Made by a program: the position numbers and the translations under genes. This document shows positions 34,098-43,904 of a stretch of 64,000 bases of DNA, piece by piece. The notes beneath the pieces were generated by a model. That model was not told the origin of the DNA and ran no database searches. It saw nothing but the letters and a program-made list of their open reading frames with translations. Every line of letters starts with the position of its first letter. Positions within the stretch are counted from its first letter, which is position 1. This DNA is from Bacteroidota bacterium. Its GTDB lineage: Bacteria > Bacteroidota > Bacteroidia > B-17B0 > Aurantibacillaceae. The DNA is taken from contig JAUXSA010000145.1 of assembly GCA_030681615.1 (NCBI GenBank), positions 23,223 through 87,222 of the forward strand, in the 5' to 3' direction.

Positions 34098-36725
34098 ATG
34101 AGAAAAATATTTACCCTAGTTTTAATTAGTTCAACCTTATTTGTTAATTCACAAATAAAATCAGGGGGATCTTACAAAGAATATTTCCAGGAAGGCTCAT
34201 ATCTTCTTTTAGAAGATAATTTTAGCCAGGCACAGGAAAATTTTGAGGCAGCCTATGCCATAGATTCAACCAACGCTAACGTAAATTACATGTTGGGTAT
34301 TTGTTACCTGCACTCAGCTCTGCAAAAACCAAAAGCAGAATATTTTCTTGCTAAAGCAGTTACAAACGTTTCGCGTACCTACAAAACTGATGATGCCAGC
34401 GAAAAAGCCGCTGCGCCTTTAGCTCATCTATTCTACGGCGAGGCATTACATATCAATTATAAATTTGATGAAGCTATTGCACAATATGACGAATTTAAAA
34501 AATTTGTTAGTGCAAAAGATAAAGAATGGATGAAATTAGTGGTAAGGCATAAAGAAACTGCCACTTATGCAAAAGAACTGGTTGCTATTCCCATGAATGT
34601 TCAGATCACCAATTTAGGAGATAGCATAAACAGCCAATATCCTGATTACAGCCCCGTTTTAAGTGCAGATGAGCGCACCTTGATCTTTACAACCCGTCGC
34701 CCAAACACTACTGGTGGTTTTAAAGAAGTTAATGGTTTGTATAATGAAGATGTTGTTGTTTGTTATAAGGATGATAATGGCAAATGGACCACACCAACAT
34801 CAATTTCCTCAAATATTAATACCAGTGCTATGGAAGCGGTTATTAATCTTAGTCCCGATGGACAAACATTAATAATTTACAAAGATGGTGGCGAAGGCAT
34901 GGCCGGGAATATTTATTATAGTAATTATGATGGTAAAGACTGGACAACTTTAAAAGAATTTGGATCAGATGTAAATAGTAAATACCAGGAATCGCATGCT
35001 TGTTTGAGTGCTGACGGAAATGTTTTATTTTTTGTATCAGACAGACCGGGTGGTATGGGTGGAAAAGACATTTACCGTTGTATCAGACTACCCAACGGTA
35101 TCTGGAGCAAGGCCTTAAACATGGGTCCAACGATCAATACCGAGTATGATGAAGACGGTGCTTTTATTCACCCTGACGGTGTTACGTTCTTCTTTTCATC
35201 TAACGGTCACAAAACAATGGGTGGTTACGATATTTTCTTTGCTAGTTTAAACAGCGAGAATAAATTCTCTGAAGTAACAAACCTTGGATTCCCAATTAAT
35301 ACAACGGATGATGATGTATTCTTTGTAACATCGCCCGATGGCAAAAGAAGTTATTTATCATCTGCAAAAGATGGCGGTTTCGGAGAGAAAGATATTTATA
35401 TGGTTTCTATTCCAGGTGCTAAAGAAAAGCCACTTGCTTTATTTAAAGGACAGATCGTTCCTGCAGAAGGAGAGAAATTACCAGAGGACATTATTATTAT
35501 TGTAAAGGATAAACAAACCGGTGAAATTGTTGGTTCTTACCGACCAAAATTAATTAACGGAACTTTCTCAACCATTTTACCTCCGGGTAAAGAATACAAT
35601 TTTTCTTACCAGGCTCCTGCAGGAGAAGAATTTTATAATGAAGATGTATTTGTTACCGGCGATTTAAGTTACCAGGAAATTGCAAGGGAAGTTAATCTAG
35701 AGCCAGTAAAATTATTAGGCAAGATCTCTGCAAAGAAAAAAGGAATTACTTTAATGCCACTTGTATTAGATAATCCAAAAAGCAAAAAACCTGTTGCAGG
35801 AGCTAAGTTAACGTTACAGGAAAAAGGCAGCGACCCTAAGACCATTGAAGCCAATGCACAAGGCAAATTTGACGGTATTAATTTAAAGCCAGAACAAAAA
35901 TATACTCTTTTTGCTGAAGTGAATGGTAAAAAATCCGCTGTGGCCGAGATTAACACTGTTGGTATAAAATCTGGAAAAGTAGTTAACCAGGTACTTTATG
36001 TAGATGGCGGCAAAGTAGAAACAGTTACTGCTGCAAAAGAAGTAACAATGGATCTTGTTGTAAAAAACGCAAAGAACAAAAAACCAATTGCAAATGCAGA
36101 AGTTACTTTAACAGATGCTGATGGCGAAAAAATTAATGTAACTACAAATGAAAAAGGCGTTGCGAAGATCCCTTTAATTGCTGCTACAAAATATAAAGTA
36201 ATAGCAATTAGCGATGCTTCAACATCTGAAGAAATTACCATTACAACACCAGGAGCAAAATCTAAAAAGCCATTTAATAAAACCATTTTAATTAGCCTGG
36301 CTTCAACAGTTGCAACCAATAACACCAACAATAATACAAGTACAAACGCAACGTCTGATCTTCCTCCAAGCGAGTACGAATTTTTCTTTACCTATAACAA
36401 AAAGAAAATTAATGATGCAGATGCTGCCTGGACCAATTTTATTGATAAGATCGTAGAGTTAAGCAAGCAAAAAGTAGTAATGGTACAAATTAGTTCAAGC
36501 GCATCGCGTGTACCTTGCAGAGGTGGTAACAAGCGTTTAGCATCCGCACGTGCTAAAAAACTATCTACAAGCATTAAAGAGGCAGTTGCAGCAAAAGGCG
36601 GCGACATTTCTAAAGTTAAATTTACCCGCAAAGCAAAAGTGGGCGGGCCTAAATACCGTGGCGACTTTAACATAGGCCGTAAAAAATACGAGAAATTCCA
36701 ATATGTAAAGGCCAAGGCCAGTTAA
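34098..36725 (+). CDS. PorE-like TPR/PD40/CRD protein with diverged OmpA end
   Basis: An exported protein of about 875 residues. A signal peptide (MRKIFTLVLISSTLFVNSQ) is followed by TPR-like helices (about 25-150), a PD40 beta-propeller (about 165-455, with SADERTLIFTTRRP and SADGNVLFFVSDRPGGMGG), carboxypeptidase-like domains (about 460-750), and an OmpA-like C-terminus. The order matches PorE, a T9SS component. PorE is a lipoprotein, but no lipobox is seen here. The C-terminal domain keeps NKRLASARA but lacks the GHTD motif, so peptidoglycan binding may be weak or lost. Start chosen at ATG 34098; a TTG two codons earlier is in frame. It ends at a strong terminator. Confidence 0.82.
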   Translation: MRKIFTLVLISSTLFVNSQIKSGGSYKEYFQEGSYLLLEDNFSQAQENFEAAYAIDSTNANVNYMLGICYLHSALQKPKAEYFLAKAVTNVSRTYKTDDASEKAAAPLAHLFYGEALHINYKFDEAIAQYDEFKKFVSAKDKEWMKLVVRHKETATYAKELVAIPMNVQITNLGDSINSQYPDYSPVLSADERTLIFTTRRPNTTGGFKEVNGLYNEDVVVCYKDDNGKWTTPTSISSNINTSAMEAVINLSPDGQTLIIYKDGGEGMAGNIYYSNYDGKDWTTLKEFGSDVNSKYQESHACLSADGNVLFFVSDRPGGMGGKDIYRCIRLPNGIWSKALNMGPTINTEYDEDGAFIHPDGVTFFFSSNGHKTMGGYDIFFASLNSENKFSEVTNLGFPINTTDDDVFFVTSPDGKRSYLSSAKDGGFGEKDIYMVSIPGAKEKPLALFKGQIVPAEGEKLPEDIIIIVKDKQTGEIVGSYRPKLINGTFSTILPPGKEYNFSYQAPAGEEFYNEDVFVTGDLSYQEIAREVNLEPVKLLGKISAKKKGITLMPLVLDNPKSKKPVAGAKLTLQEKGSDPKTIEANAQGKFDGINLKPEQKYTLFAEVNGKKSAVAEINTVGIKSGKVVNQVLYVDGGKVETVTAAKEVTMDLVVKNAKNKKPIANAEVTLTDADGEKINVTTNEKGVAKIPLIAATKYKVIAISDASTSEEITITTPGAKSKKPFNKTILISLASTVATNNTNNNTSTNATSDLPPSEYEFFFTYNKKKINDADAAWTNFIDKIVELSKQKVVMVQISSSASRVPCRGGNKRLASARAKKLSTSIKEAVAAKGGDISKVKFTRKAKVGGPKYRGDFNIGRKKYEKFQYVKAKAS

Positions 36726-36742
36726 GCCAATAATATTTAAAT

Positions 36743-36772
36743 AAAACACCGACAATTAAAGTCGGTGTTTTT
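36743..36772 (+). terminator. Terminator after the PorE-like gene
   Basis: AAAACACCGAC is inverted as GTCGGTGTTTT after a 7-base loop, followed by T-rich sequence. It is 18 bp past the stop codon, and the TAACTTTG box of the next gene begins 9 bp later. Confidence 0.9.
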
Positions 36773-36780
36773 GTTTTTAG

Positions 36781-36788
36781 TAACTTTG
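36781..36788 (+). promoter_or_regulatory. Probable -7 element before the methyltransferase gene
   Basis: TAACTTTG, an exact match to TAnnTTTG, lies 4 bp before the ATG. This would give a leaderless or nearly leaderless mRNA. No -33 box at the usual distance is obvious because the terminator hairpin occupies that space. Confidence 0.4.
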
Positions 36789-36792
36789 CCTC

Positions 36793-37524
36793 ATGAATAC
36801 TGCTGAGTGGTTTAAAGATTGGTTCAATTCGCCTTACTACCATTTATTATATAATAACCGGAATGAGAATGAGGCAGGATTTTTTATAGACAATCTTTGC
36901 TCACATTTACATTTAGCGCCTGATGCCAAAGTATGGGACCTTGCCTGTGGAAAAGGCCGTCATTCTATCGCTTTAAATAAAAAGGGATTGAGTGTAGTTG
37001 GTACCGATCTTTCGCGAAATAGTATCAAGGAAGCATCAAAATATAGTAATGAGACACTTGATTTTTATGTACACGATATGCGCGATCCTTTCAGAATAAA
37101 TTATTTTGATGCTGTATTTAATTTGTTTACCAGCTTTGGTTATTTTGAGAATTTTAACGATAATTTTTTGGTGTTTAAAAACGTAGCCAAAGCTTTAAAA
37201 CCAAACGGCATTTTTGTACTTGATTTTTTTAATTCACAAAAAATAATTGATTCCTTTAAATCCAGTTATACTGAACAAAGAGGCGATATTACTTTTAACA
37301 TCGAAAAAAAAATAATTGATAAAGCCATTATTAAACATATTGAATTTAGCGACAACAATAAAGATTATTATTTCGAAGAATCGGTTTCCTTGTTAAAAAA
37401 AGAGGATTTTGAAGCCTTTGCAAATGCGGCAGGCTTAAAAATTGAAGGTATATTTGGTAATTATAAATTAGAGTCTTTTGATCAAAAAACGTCAGACCAT
37501 TTAATTATATTATTTAAAAAATAA
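36793..37524 (+). CDS. Class I SAM-dependent methyltransferase
   Basis: The 243-residue cytoplasmic enzyme has SAM motif I VWDLACGKGRHSIAL (47-61), an acidic residue ending strand 2 in VVGTDLS, and later segments AVFNLFTSFGYF and IFVLDFFN typical of the family. The substrate, likely a small molecule, is unknown. It is followed after 3 bp by the ZIP transporter gene and then by priA with a one-base overlap, so the three form an operon. The function link with zinc transport and replication restart is not obvious; operon position may only reflect shared expression. Confidence 0.9.
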   Translation: MNTAEWFKDWFNSPYYHLLYNNRNENEAGFFIDNLCSHLHLAPDAKVWDLACGKGRHSIALNKKGLSVVGTDLSRNSIKEASKYSNETLDFYVHDMRDPFRINYFDAVFNLFTSFGYFENFNDNFLVFKNVAKALKPNGIFVLDFFNSQKIIDSFKSSYTEQRGDITFNIEKKIIDKAIIKHIEFSDNNKDYYFEESVSLLKKEDFEAFANAAGLKIEGIFGNYKLESFDQKTSDHLIILFKK

Positions 37525-37527
37525 GAT

Positions 37528-38259
37528 TTGAATCCATTACTCTCTATAATTTGTTTAATTGCCCCTATTCTATTGGCGGGTGGCATTGCTTTACAGATAA
37601 AGATCAACCAGGTAAATTTAAGATTGTTGCTGGCCTTTAGCGCCGCTTATTTATTTGCTTTATCCATCATTCACTTATTACCAGAAGCCTTTGAGTTTGG
37701 AAATGTAAAACAAATGGGATTGTTTATTGTGCTTGGTTTTTGCATACAGTTATTAATAGATACGTTTAGTACCGGTATCGAGCATGGCCACGTGCATTTA
37801 CACAGCAGCGAATGCAAGAACCATTTACCTAAAGGAATAATCATTGGTTTGTTACTGCACTCTTATTTAGAAGGTCTGCCAATTTATAATTTAAATGCCG
37901 ACAACACCTCTACCATTAACAATCAGTTAATTTTAGGATTGGCGCTACACAATATTCCAATCACCATTGCCTTTGTTTCATTATTAAAAGAACATGAATC
38001 AAAGAACTCAAAAAAATGGTTATTGCTCCTATTATTCTCGCTTATGACACCCTTAGGTTATTTAAGCAGCTACGTTTTGCAAACATTTGGATTAAATAAT
38101 TACCAGGCATATAGTCAAATTGCTTTTGCGGTGGTTATTGGAATATTTTTACACATTTCTACAGCCATTTTATTTGAAACAAGCGAACATCATAAATACA
38201 ACAAAACAAAAGTACTGATGATGGCCGGAGGAATAATCTTAGCTTATTTGATCAGTTAA
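37528..38259 (+). CDS. ZIP family metal transporter
   Basis: A polytopic membrane protein of 243 residues with about eight hydrophobic segments. The metal-site motifs are in the expected helices: HLLPEAFE in helix 2, LLLHSYLEGLP in helix 4 and LALHNIPITIAF in helix 5 (the latter normally HNxPEG, here HNIPIT). A His-rich loop EHGHVHLHSSE (about 85-95) is typical of ZIP proteins. It probably imports zinc or another divalent metal across the inner membrane. The start is TTG at 37528, directly after the stop of the methyltransferase; no ATG occurs before the helix 1-2 region. The stop overlaps the start of priA (TAATG). Confidence 0.9.
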   Translation: MNPLLSIICLIAPILLAGGIALQIKINQVNLRLLLAFSAAYLFALSIIHLLPEAFEFGNVKQMGLFIVLGFCIQLLIDTFSTGIEHGHVHLHSSECKNHLPKGIIIGLLLHSYLEGLPIYNLNADNTSTINNQLILGLALHNIPITIAFVSLLKEHESKNSKKWLLLLLFSLMTPLGYLSSYVLQTFGLNNYQAYSQIAFAVVIGIFLHISTAILFETSEHHKYNKTKVLMMAGGIILAYLIS

Positions 38260-40796
38260 TGCAAAACGAAACCCTCTTTGCAGATGTTATTGTTCCTTTA
38301 GGTGTGCCAAATAAATACACTTACAGGGTTCCTAAAGAATTAAATACATCTACAAAAATTGGTAAAAGGGTTTTAATTCAGTTTGGTAAAACAAAAATTT
38401 ACACAGGCATTATTTATAAGATCCACACTGTTGCGCCAACACAATACCAGGCAAAATATATTGACACTATTTTAGATGATCATCCCATCGTAAATGAAAC
38501 GCAATTAAAATTCTGGGACTGGATAGCTTTTTATTACTGCGCCAATCCCGGCGATGTAATGAATGCCGCTTTGCCGTCGGGACTAAAACTTAGTAGCACC
38601 TCGCACATACAAATAAACCCTGAGTTTAATTTTGAAGAAATTGAACATGCTTATTTTTCGGAGAAAGAACATTTACTGATAGACACTTTGCATGCGAGTC
38701 CAAACTTAAGTTTTGACGACGTAGCAAAATTATTAAAACAAAAATCTGCACAAGGGATCATTAATGCATTGATCAAAAAAAATGCAATTATCGTTTACGA
38801 AGATGTAAAAGATAAATACAAACCAAAACTACAATCCTTTATCCGCTTAAACGAAAACTATAAAAGTGATGCTGTTTTAAGGGAAACTTTAGATCAACTC
38901 GAAAAGAAAGCATTTAAACAAGCAGAAGCTCTACTTTGCTTTTTACAATTACAAAAAAATAAAGAGAGCAGTCTAAATGGTTGGATAAAGAAATCTGAAT
39001 TGCTTAAAAAGGTTGAAGCCGCTGCTATTACAGCCCTGGTAAAAAAAGATGTTTTTACCGAAGAACAATTTGAAGTTGGAAGATTATTATTCGAAAAAAG
39101 TAATTCTGTCATAAAAGCTTTAAGCAAACAACAACAAACTGCTTACGAAAAAACAAAAGCAGGTTTTAAAGAAAATAAGCCGGTGCTTTTACACGGTGTT
39201 ACCGGAAGTGGAAAAACAGAGATCTATATTCAACTTATAAAAGATACTTTAAAAGAAGACAAACAGGTGCTGTTCTTAATTCCTGAAATTGCTTTAACTA
39301 CACAATTAATTACACGTTTACGTGCCGTGTTTGGAGAGATTGTTGGCGTTTACCATTCGAGGTTTAGCGAGAATGAGCGCGTGGAGATATGGAATAACAT
39401 ATTGCTAGGATCAAAAGATAAAGGACTCAGGACGCAAGACCAATCTGTCGAGGAACAAGAAACTTCAAACCAGAAACAATATAAGATCATATTAGGCGCA
39501 CGTTCTTGTTTATTTTTACCTTTTAATAATTTAGGTTTAGTTATTGTTGATGAAGAACACGACAGCTCTTTTAAGCAACACGATCCTTCTCCACGTTACC
39601 ACGCAAGGGATAGTGCATTATATTTAGCAACATTACACAAAGCATCTGTACTATTAGGAAGCGCTACACCTTCGGTAGAGAGTTATTATAATTGCGAACA
39701 ATCAAAATACTCTTTGGTTGAATTAAATAATCAATACGTAGAAAGTGGCGGCACCAATATTGAAGTTTGCGACATCAATTTTTTTGAGAAGTCGAATCAA
39801 ATGAAAGCTTGTTTAACCCCTCCTTTATTTAAAGCTATTGAAAATGCTCTCGGTAAAAAACAACAGGTAATTTTATTCCAGAACCGTAGGGGATTTGCTC
39901 CGTATACAGAGTGTAAACAATGTGGTCACGTACCGCACTGCGTGCAATGCGATGTATCATTGATCTATCATAAACACCAACAAAAATTGGTTTGTCATTA
40001 TTGCGGTTATTCTATTGCCCCACCAAAAACCTGCTCTGCCTGCGGAAGCAATAACCTTATTTATAAAGGAATGGGTACCGAAAAAATTGAGGAGGATATT
40101 GAAGTGCTGTTTCCAAAAGCAAAAATTGCACGTATGGACCTTGACAGCACCCGTAGCAAATATGCCTACAAACAAATAATTGATGATTTTGAAAGCGGCA
40201 ATATTGATATTCTTATTGGCACGCAAATGGTAACCAAAGGACTTGATTTTAATAATGTAAACGTAGTTGGTGTTTTAAATGCCGACTCTATTTTAAATTT
40301 TCCCGATTTCCGGTCTTTTGAAAAAGCTTTTCAGTTAATTACACAGGTGAAAGGCCGCGCTGGCAGAAGCTCTGACAAGGGCAAAGTATTTATTCAAACA
40401 ACACAACCGCAACATCATGTTATCAATTATATCTCTGAAAATAAAATAAAGAATTTTTTAGCCGATACTTTAGCAGAAAGACAACAATATAATTATCCAC
40501 CCTTCTCGCGTTTATTCGAAATAAATATCGTCTCTAAAGATGTGAACGAAGTAAATCATTTAGCCAATGAGTTATTTATGTTATTAAAGCCAACCTTTAA
40601 CGAAAATTTATTAGGACCGGAATTTCCTTTGATATCAAGGATCAAGAACCAATATTACAAACGCATTTTAATTAAAACTTCTAAAAAAGAAACTGCGCTT
40701 TCAACAAGACAGATTATTTACACTGCTTTAAATAATTTACAGGATAATTTTAAGGATTGGCGCTACAAAGTAGCTATTGATGTAGATCCGGTTTAA
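38259..40796 (+). CDS. priA: Primosomal protein N' (replication restart helicase)
   Basis: PriA recognises stalled forks and loads the replicative helicase. The DNA-binding N-terminal domain starts FADVIVPLGVPNKYTYRV; the helicase has Walker A GVTGSGKTEIY (near 312) and DEEHD (near 431). Eight zinc-binding cysteines appear in CKQCGHVPHCVQC and CHYCGYS...CSACGS. A polar insertion of about 24 residues (384-407, SKDKGLRTQDQSVEEQ...) sits between NNILLG and QYKIILGARSCLF; other family members have a shorter link here. The gene keeps its frame. It shares a TTAA stop overlap with the convergent K+ channel gene. Confidence 0.95.
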   Translation: MQNETLFADVIVPLGVPNKYTYRVPKELNTSTKIGKRVLIQFGKTKIYTGIIYKIHTVAPTQYQAKYIDTILDDHPIVNETQLKFWDWIAFYYCANPGDVMNAALPSGLKLSSTSHIQINPEFNFEEIEHAYFSEKEHLLIDTLHASPNLSFDDVAKLLKQKSAQGIINALIKKNAIIVYEDVKDKYKPKLQSFIRLNENYKSDAVLRETLDQLEKKAFKQAEALLCFLQLQKNKESSLNGWIKKSELLKKVEAAAITALVKKDVFTEEQFEVGRLLFEKSNSVIKALSKQQQTAYEKTKAGFKENKPVLLHGVTGSGKTEIYIQLIKDTLKEDKQVLFLIPEIALTTQLITRLRAVFGEIVGVYHSRFSENERVEIWNNILLGSKDKGLRTQDQSVEEQETSNQKQYKIILGARSCLFLPFNNLGLVIVDEEHDSSFKQHDPSPRYHARDSALYLATLHKASVLLGSATPSVESYYNCEQSKYSLVELNNQYVESGGTNIEVCDINFFEKSNQMKACLTPPLFKAIENALGKKQQVILFQNRRGFAPYTECKQCGHVPHCVQCDVSLIYHKHQQKLVCHYCGYSIAPPKTCSACGSNNLIYKGMGTEKIEEDIEVLFPKAKIARMDLDSTRSKYAYKQIIDDFESGNIDILIGTQMVTKGLDFNNVNVVGVLNADSILNFPDFRSFEKAFQLITQVKGRAGRSSDKGKVFIQTTQPQHHVINYISENKIKNFLADTLAERQQYNYPPFSRLFEINIVSKDVNEVNHLANELFMLLKPTFNENLLGPEFPLISRIKNQYYKRILIKTSKKETALSTRQIIYTALNNLQDNFKDWRYKVAIDVDPV

Positions 40797-41809
40797 TCAA
40801 CCAAAATCTGTTTCAATTTTTTTATTTGATCGGGCGATCCTAAAACAAATATTTTTGACTGGGGAATAATTTGTGTATCAGCACTTGGGTTAACAATGTA
40901 TTCGCCACTAACCGTTTTAAATCCTATAATATTTGCACCGCTTTTATTTCTAATTTCAAGGTCTCTTAATGTTTTATTTTTTAAAGAATCAGATATGGAG
41001 TCAAAAGTAATCTCTTCCAGGTTAATACTATCAGCGCTTTGCGCAGTGATATAATCCAAAAACTCCATTACATCGGGTTTCATTACCAAACTAGCCATGT
41101 GCGCCCCACCTACTTTATCAGGCATGATCACATTATTGGCACCTGCAATCTTTAACTTAGCATCACTACCATCATCACTTGCACGGGAAATGATCGTTAA
41201 ATTCGGATTTAAATTACGCGCAGTTAATACAATAAATACATTGGCAGCATCAGTAGGAAGCGTGGTGATCAACGCCTTTGCCTTCATGATGCCGGCTTTT
41301 ATAAGTATTTCATCCTGCGTGGCATCACCATGCAAAACAAGATCAGAGAATCTATGATTTATATTCGACGTTACCTTTATATCATCTTCAATTACCACAA
41401 AACGTTTGTCGTGTTTTTTAAGGATCTGCGCAGCCTGTTTACCATTACGGCCATAGCCGCAAATGATGACGTGATCGGTTAATTTTTCTACGGCAGAGTT
41501 CAAGCGTTTGTTTTTAAAGAATGAATTTAGCTCACCATCCATTATAAATTTAGTAATGGACGAAACAGCATAAGCAAATGTAATAAAACTTGTTATAATT
41601 AAAAAGGAAGTGAAGATCTTACCAGCAACAGATAATGGCTCAACCTCGCCATAACCAACTGTGGCAACTGTTATGATGGTCATGTAAAAAGCATTGAACC
41701 ATGTATAGTCATCAATAACAACATAGCCAATGGTACCAATAATGATCAATACTACCAATAAAAACATTGGTATCATAAACCTATAATATTCTCTTACAAA
41801 GCCCCTCAT
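40793..41809 (-). CDS. Potassium channel with RCK (TrkA-N/C) domains
   Basis: The 338-residue protein has two membrane helices (about 11-32 and 61-85) around a pore helix and the K+ selectivity filter TVATVGYGE (near 46-54). The cytoplasmic part has a TrkA-N Rossmann domain with GYGRNGKQAAQIL (about 118-130), ending in an acidic HGDATQDEIL segment, and a TrkA-C domain at the end (about 250-338). It resembles MthK-type ligand-gated channels. It overlaps the upstream histidine-kinase gene by 4 bp (ATGA-type), so both are translated from one mRNA, which suggests that the kinase and channel serve one response, perhaps to osmotic or membrane stress. Confidence 0.93.
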   Translation of the reverse strand: MRGFVREYYRFMIPMFLLVVLIIIGTIGYVVIDDYTWFNAFYMTIITVATVGYGEVEPLSVAGKIFTSFLIITSFITFAYAVSSITKFIMDGELNSFFKNKRLNSAVEKLTDHVIICGYGRNGKQAAQILKKHDKRFVVIEDDIKVTSNINHRFSDLVLHGDATQDEILIKAGIMKAKALITTLPTDAANVFIVLTARNLNPNLTIISRASDDGSDAKLKIAGANNVIMPDKVGGAHMASLVMKPDVMEFLDYITAQSADSINLEEITFDSISDSLKNKTLRDLEIRNKSGANIIGFKTVSGEYIVNPSADTQIIPQSKIFVLGSPDQIKKLKQILVD

Positions 41810-43779
41810 GCTATTACTTCGATCACTACGGTCGTTCCATGGTTAATTGTTGAGTCAAAATGAACTGTACCGTTTATGAATTCAATTCTTGAAATGATAT
41901 TCTTTAAACCTATTCCTTCAAAGGTATTAATTTTTGAAGTATCAAAACCAACCCCATTATCTTCTATCATAATAGAAAGCTCTTTTTCATGTTTTATCAG
42001 TTGCAGACTAATTTCTGTAGCTTTGGCATGTTTAATGATATTTGCTACAATTTCCTGGATCACACGGTACAGAACCGTTTCTATGTTCTCGTCAATACGT
42101 TTATCTAATCCAACTATCTCGAGATCGACCTTTAAATTTGGAACGTTACCGATCTTGGTAATAAACTCCCTTATTGCACTTGCTAATCCCAGTTTTATAA
42201 GTGTGTTTGGCATCATATTATGCGAAACAGCCCGCACTTCCTTTACAGAGTCATCTATTAGATCAAGCGCATTTTTAAAAGCGTCTTTTTGTTTTGGGCT
42301 TTCGAGATGTATTTGAGATTCAAGTCCGCTTAAGTTTAATTTTGCTGCAGATAATATCTGGCCAACACCATCGTGCAGGTCTTGCGCAATGCGGCGTCGT
42401 TCTTTTTCTTCGGCTTCAATAATAGATTTTATCCTGATCTCTTTTTGCGCAGCAATTTCAGCATCTAATTCAGCTTTTTGTTCTACTTGCTTCTTACGAT
42501 AAATGATAAATGCAATAACAATAACCAAAATGATCAACACTATAACCGATACAATGATAATGTTCTTAATAAAATTCTGCTTTTCTTTTGCTTCTAACTC
42601 TGCTGTGTTCTTAGCTAACTGCAGATCCTTTTTCTCAACTTCATATTTTGTTTGCAATTCGGCCACCTCTTCTTTTTCTTTGTTACTCATAATGCTATCC
42701 CGCATTAAAATATAGGCATGATAACTTTCAAGTGCCTTCTCATAATTTTTTTGGTCCTGGTAAGAGTATGCGAGCATTTCGTAAGCCGACATAACACCTT
42801 CTTTATCGCCCAGCTTATGTAACATGTTTAAACCTTTTGTAATATCTGCTTCGCCATTCTTAAAATCTTTTAGCCTACATTTAACATTACCAATATTAAT
42901 ATACATAGTTGCCAAAATATTAGAATCAATAGCGTTCTTATTCACTTCAAGGGCGAGTAAATAATATTTTTTTGCTTCTTCATACTTTTTAAACTCATAC
43001 TTAAGATCTCCCATGCTTGAAATAACTGTCGATTCGGCATTCTTATTATTGAATTTTTTATGTAACGCAACTGAATTGGAATAATACATCATGGCTGTAT
43101 CTTCAATTAGTCTGCTTTTGTAGATGTTTCCTATATTCTGATAAGAAGCGGCTAATCCTCTCTCATCATTTATTCTTTTTCTTATTTCTATTGCTTTTAA
43201 ATAATAACTAATAGCCTCATCATCCTTTTTTAGATTCCTGTAAATGATGCCTATCATATTATAACAATACGAAAGACCTTTTTCATCTTTTACTTGCTCA
43301 TAAAAACGTAATGCTTTTAATTGATAGGCCAGTGCTGTTGCAAAATCGGCTTTACGCCAGTATACTAGACAGATATCACTGTTGGCCTTTGCGATGCCTT
43401 TTTGGGAATTTATTTTTGTATAAATAGCAAGGGCTTGTTTCTGCAAAACAAGGGCTGAATCATAATTGCCGGCTTTTTGAGTAATAATGCCCAGGTTATT
43501 AATAGCCTTAGCCTCACCGTTAAGAAATTTAATCTTTCTTGCTAAACTAATGGCTTCCGTATTATATTGTCTTGTCTTTGCATCATCCGTATTAAAATAG
43601 GCACTTGCGATCTCGTTCAACAGTTTTACTTTATTACTGTCTTCTTTAGACTTTGCCAGCACCCCTAAAAGAGAATCAACACCATTTTGCGCGAAAGTTG
43701 TTAGCGATAAAAGCAGGCATAAACTTATAGCAAAGGGTATTAAACACTTTTGTGTTTTTTTATCAATTTTAGGATTCAT
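41806..43779 (-). CDS. TPR histidine kinase, NarX/DesK type (HisKA_3)
   Basis: The 657 residues begin with a signal peptide (...LTTFAQ), then six or more TPR units (about 50-345, for example AKANSDICLVYWRKADFATA), a coiled coil, one membrane helix (about 400-420), and the kinase. The phospho-acceptor is the His of RRRIAQDLHDGVGQILSA (near 469), the HisKA_3 form, followed by a HATPase_c domain with VIQEIVANIIKHAKA and IEDNGVGFD. Kinases of this form signal to LuxR-type (NarL) regulators, none of which is adjacent, so it is an orphan here. The TPR domain would face the periplasm. It overlaps the K+ channel gene by 4 bp. Confidence 0.93.
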   Translation of the reverse strand: MNPKIDKKTQKCLIPFAISLCLLLSLTTFAQNGVDSLLGVLAKSKEDSNKVKLLNEIASAYFNTDDAKTRQYNTEAISLARKIKFLNGEAKAINNLGIITQKAGNYDSALVLQKQALAIYTKINSQKGIAKANSDICLVYWRKADFATALAYQLKALRFYEQVKDEKGLSYCYNMIGIIYRNLKKDDEAISYYLKAIEIRKRINDERGLAASYQNIGNIYKSRLIEDTAMMYYSNSVALHKKFNNKNAESTVISSMGDLKYEFKKYEEAKKYYLLALEVNKNAIDSNILATMYINIGNVKCRLKDFKNGEADITKGLNMLHKLGDKEGVMSAYEMLAYSYQDQKNYEKALESYHAYILMRDSIMSNKEKEEVAELQTKYEVEKKDLQLAKNTAELEAKEKQNFIKNIIIVSVIVLIILVIVIAFIIYRKKQVEQKAELDAEIAAQKEIRIKSIIEAEEKERRRIAQDLHDGVGQILSAAKLNLSGLESQIHLESPKQKDAFKNALDLIDDSVKEVRAVSHNMMPNTLIKLGLASAIREFITKIGNVPNLKVDLEIVGLDKRIDENIETVLYRVIQEIVANIIKHAKATEISLQLIKHEKELSIMIEDNGVGFDTSKINTFEGIGLKNIISRIEFINGTVHFDSTINHGTTVVIEVIA

Positions 43780-43904
43780 TTGTTGTTGCGTGTCTAAATG
43801 TAAAAAATATTACTAAAAGAACCCTGCTTATTTAAGTCTTTTTTAAGAAAATAGCTTACTATCATCCTCTTAAATAGGCTTATTTTTGGTATCTTGCACC
43901 CGCA

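Noticed and set aside
41876..42316. 146-codon open frame opposite the TPR kinase gene
   Set aside because: Antisense to the conserved kinase domain, without a recognisable fold.
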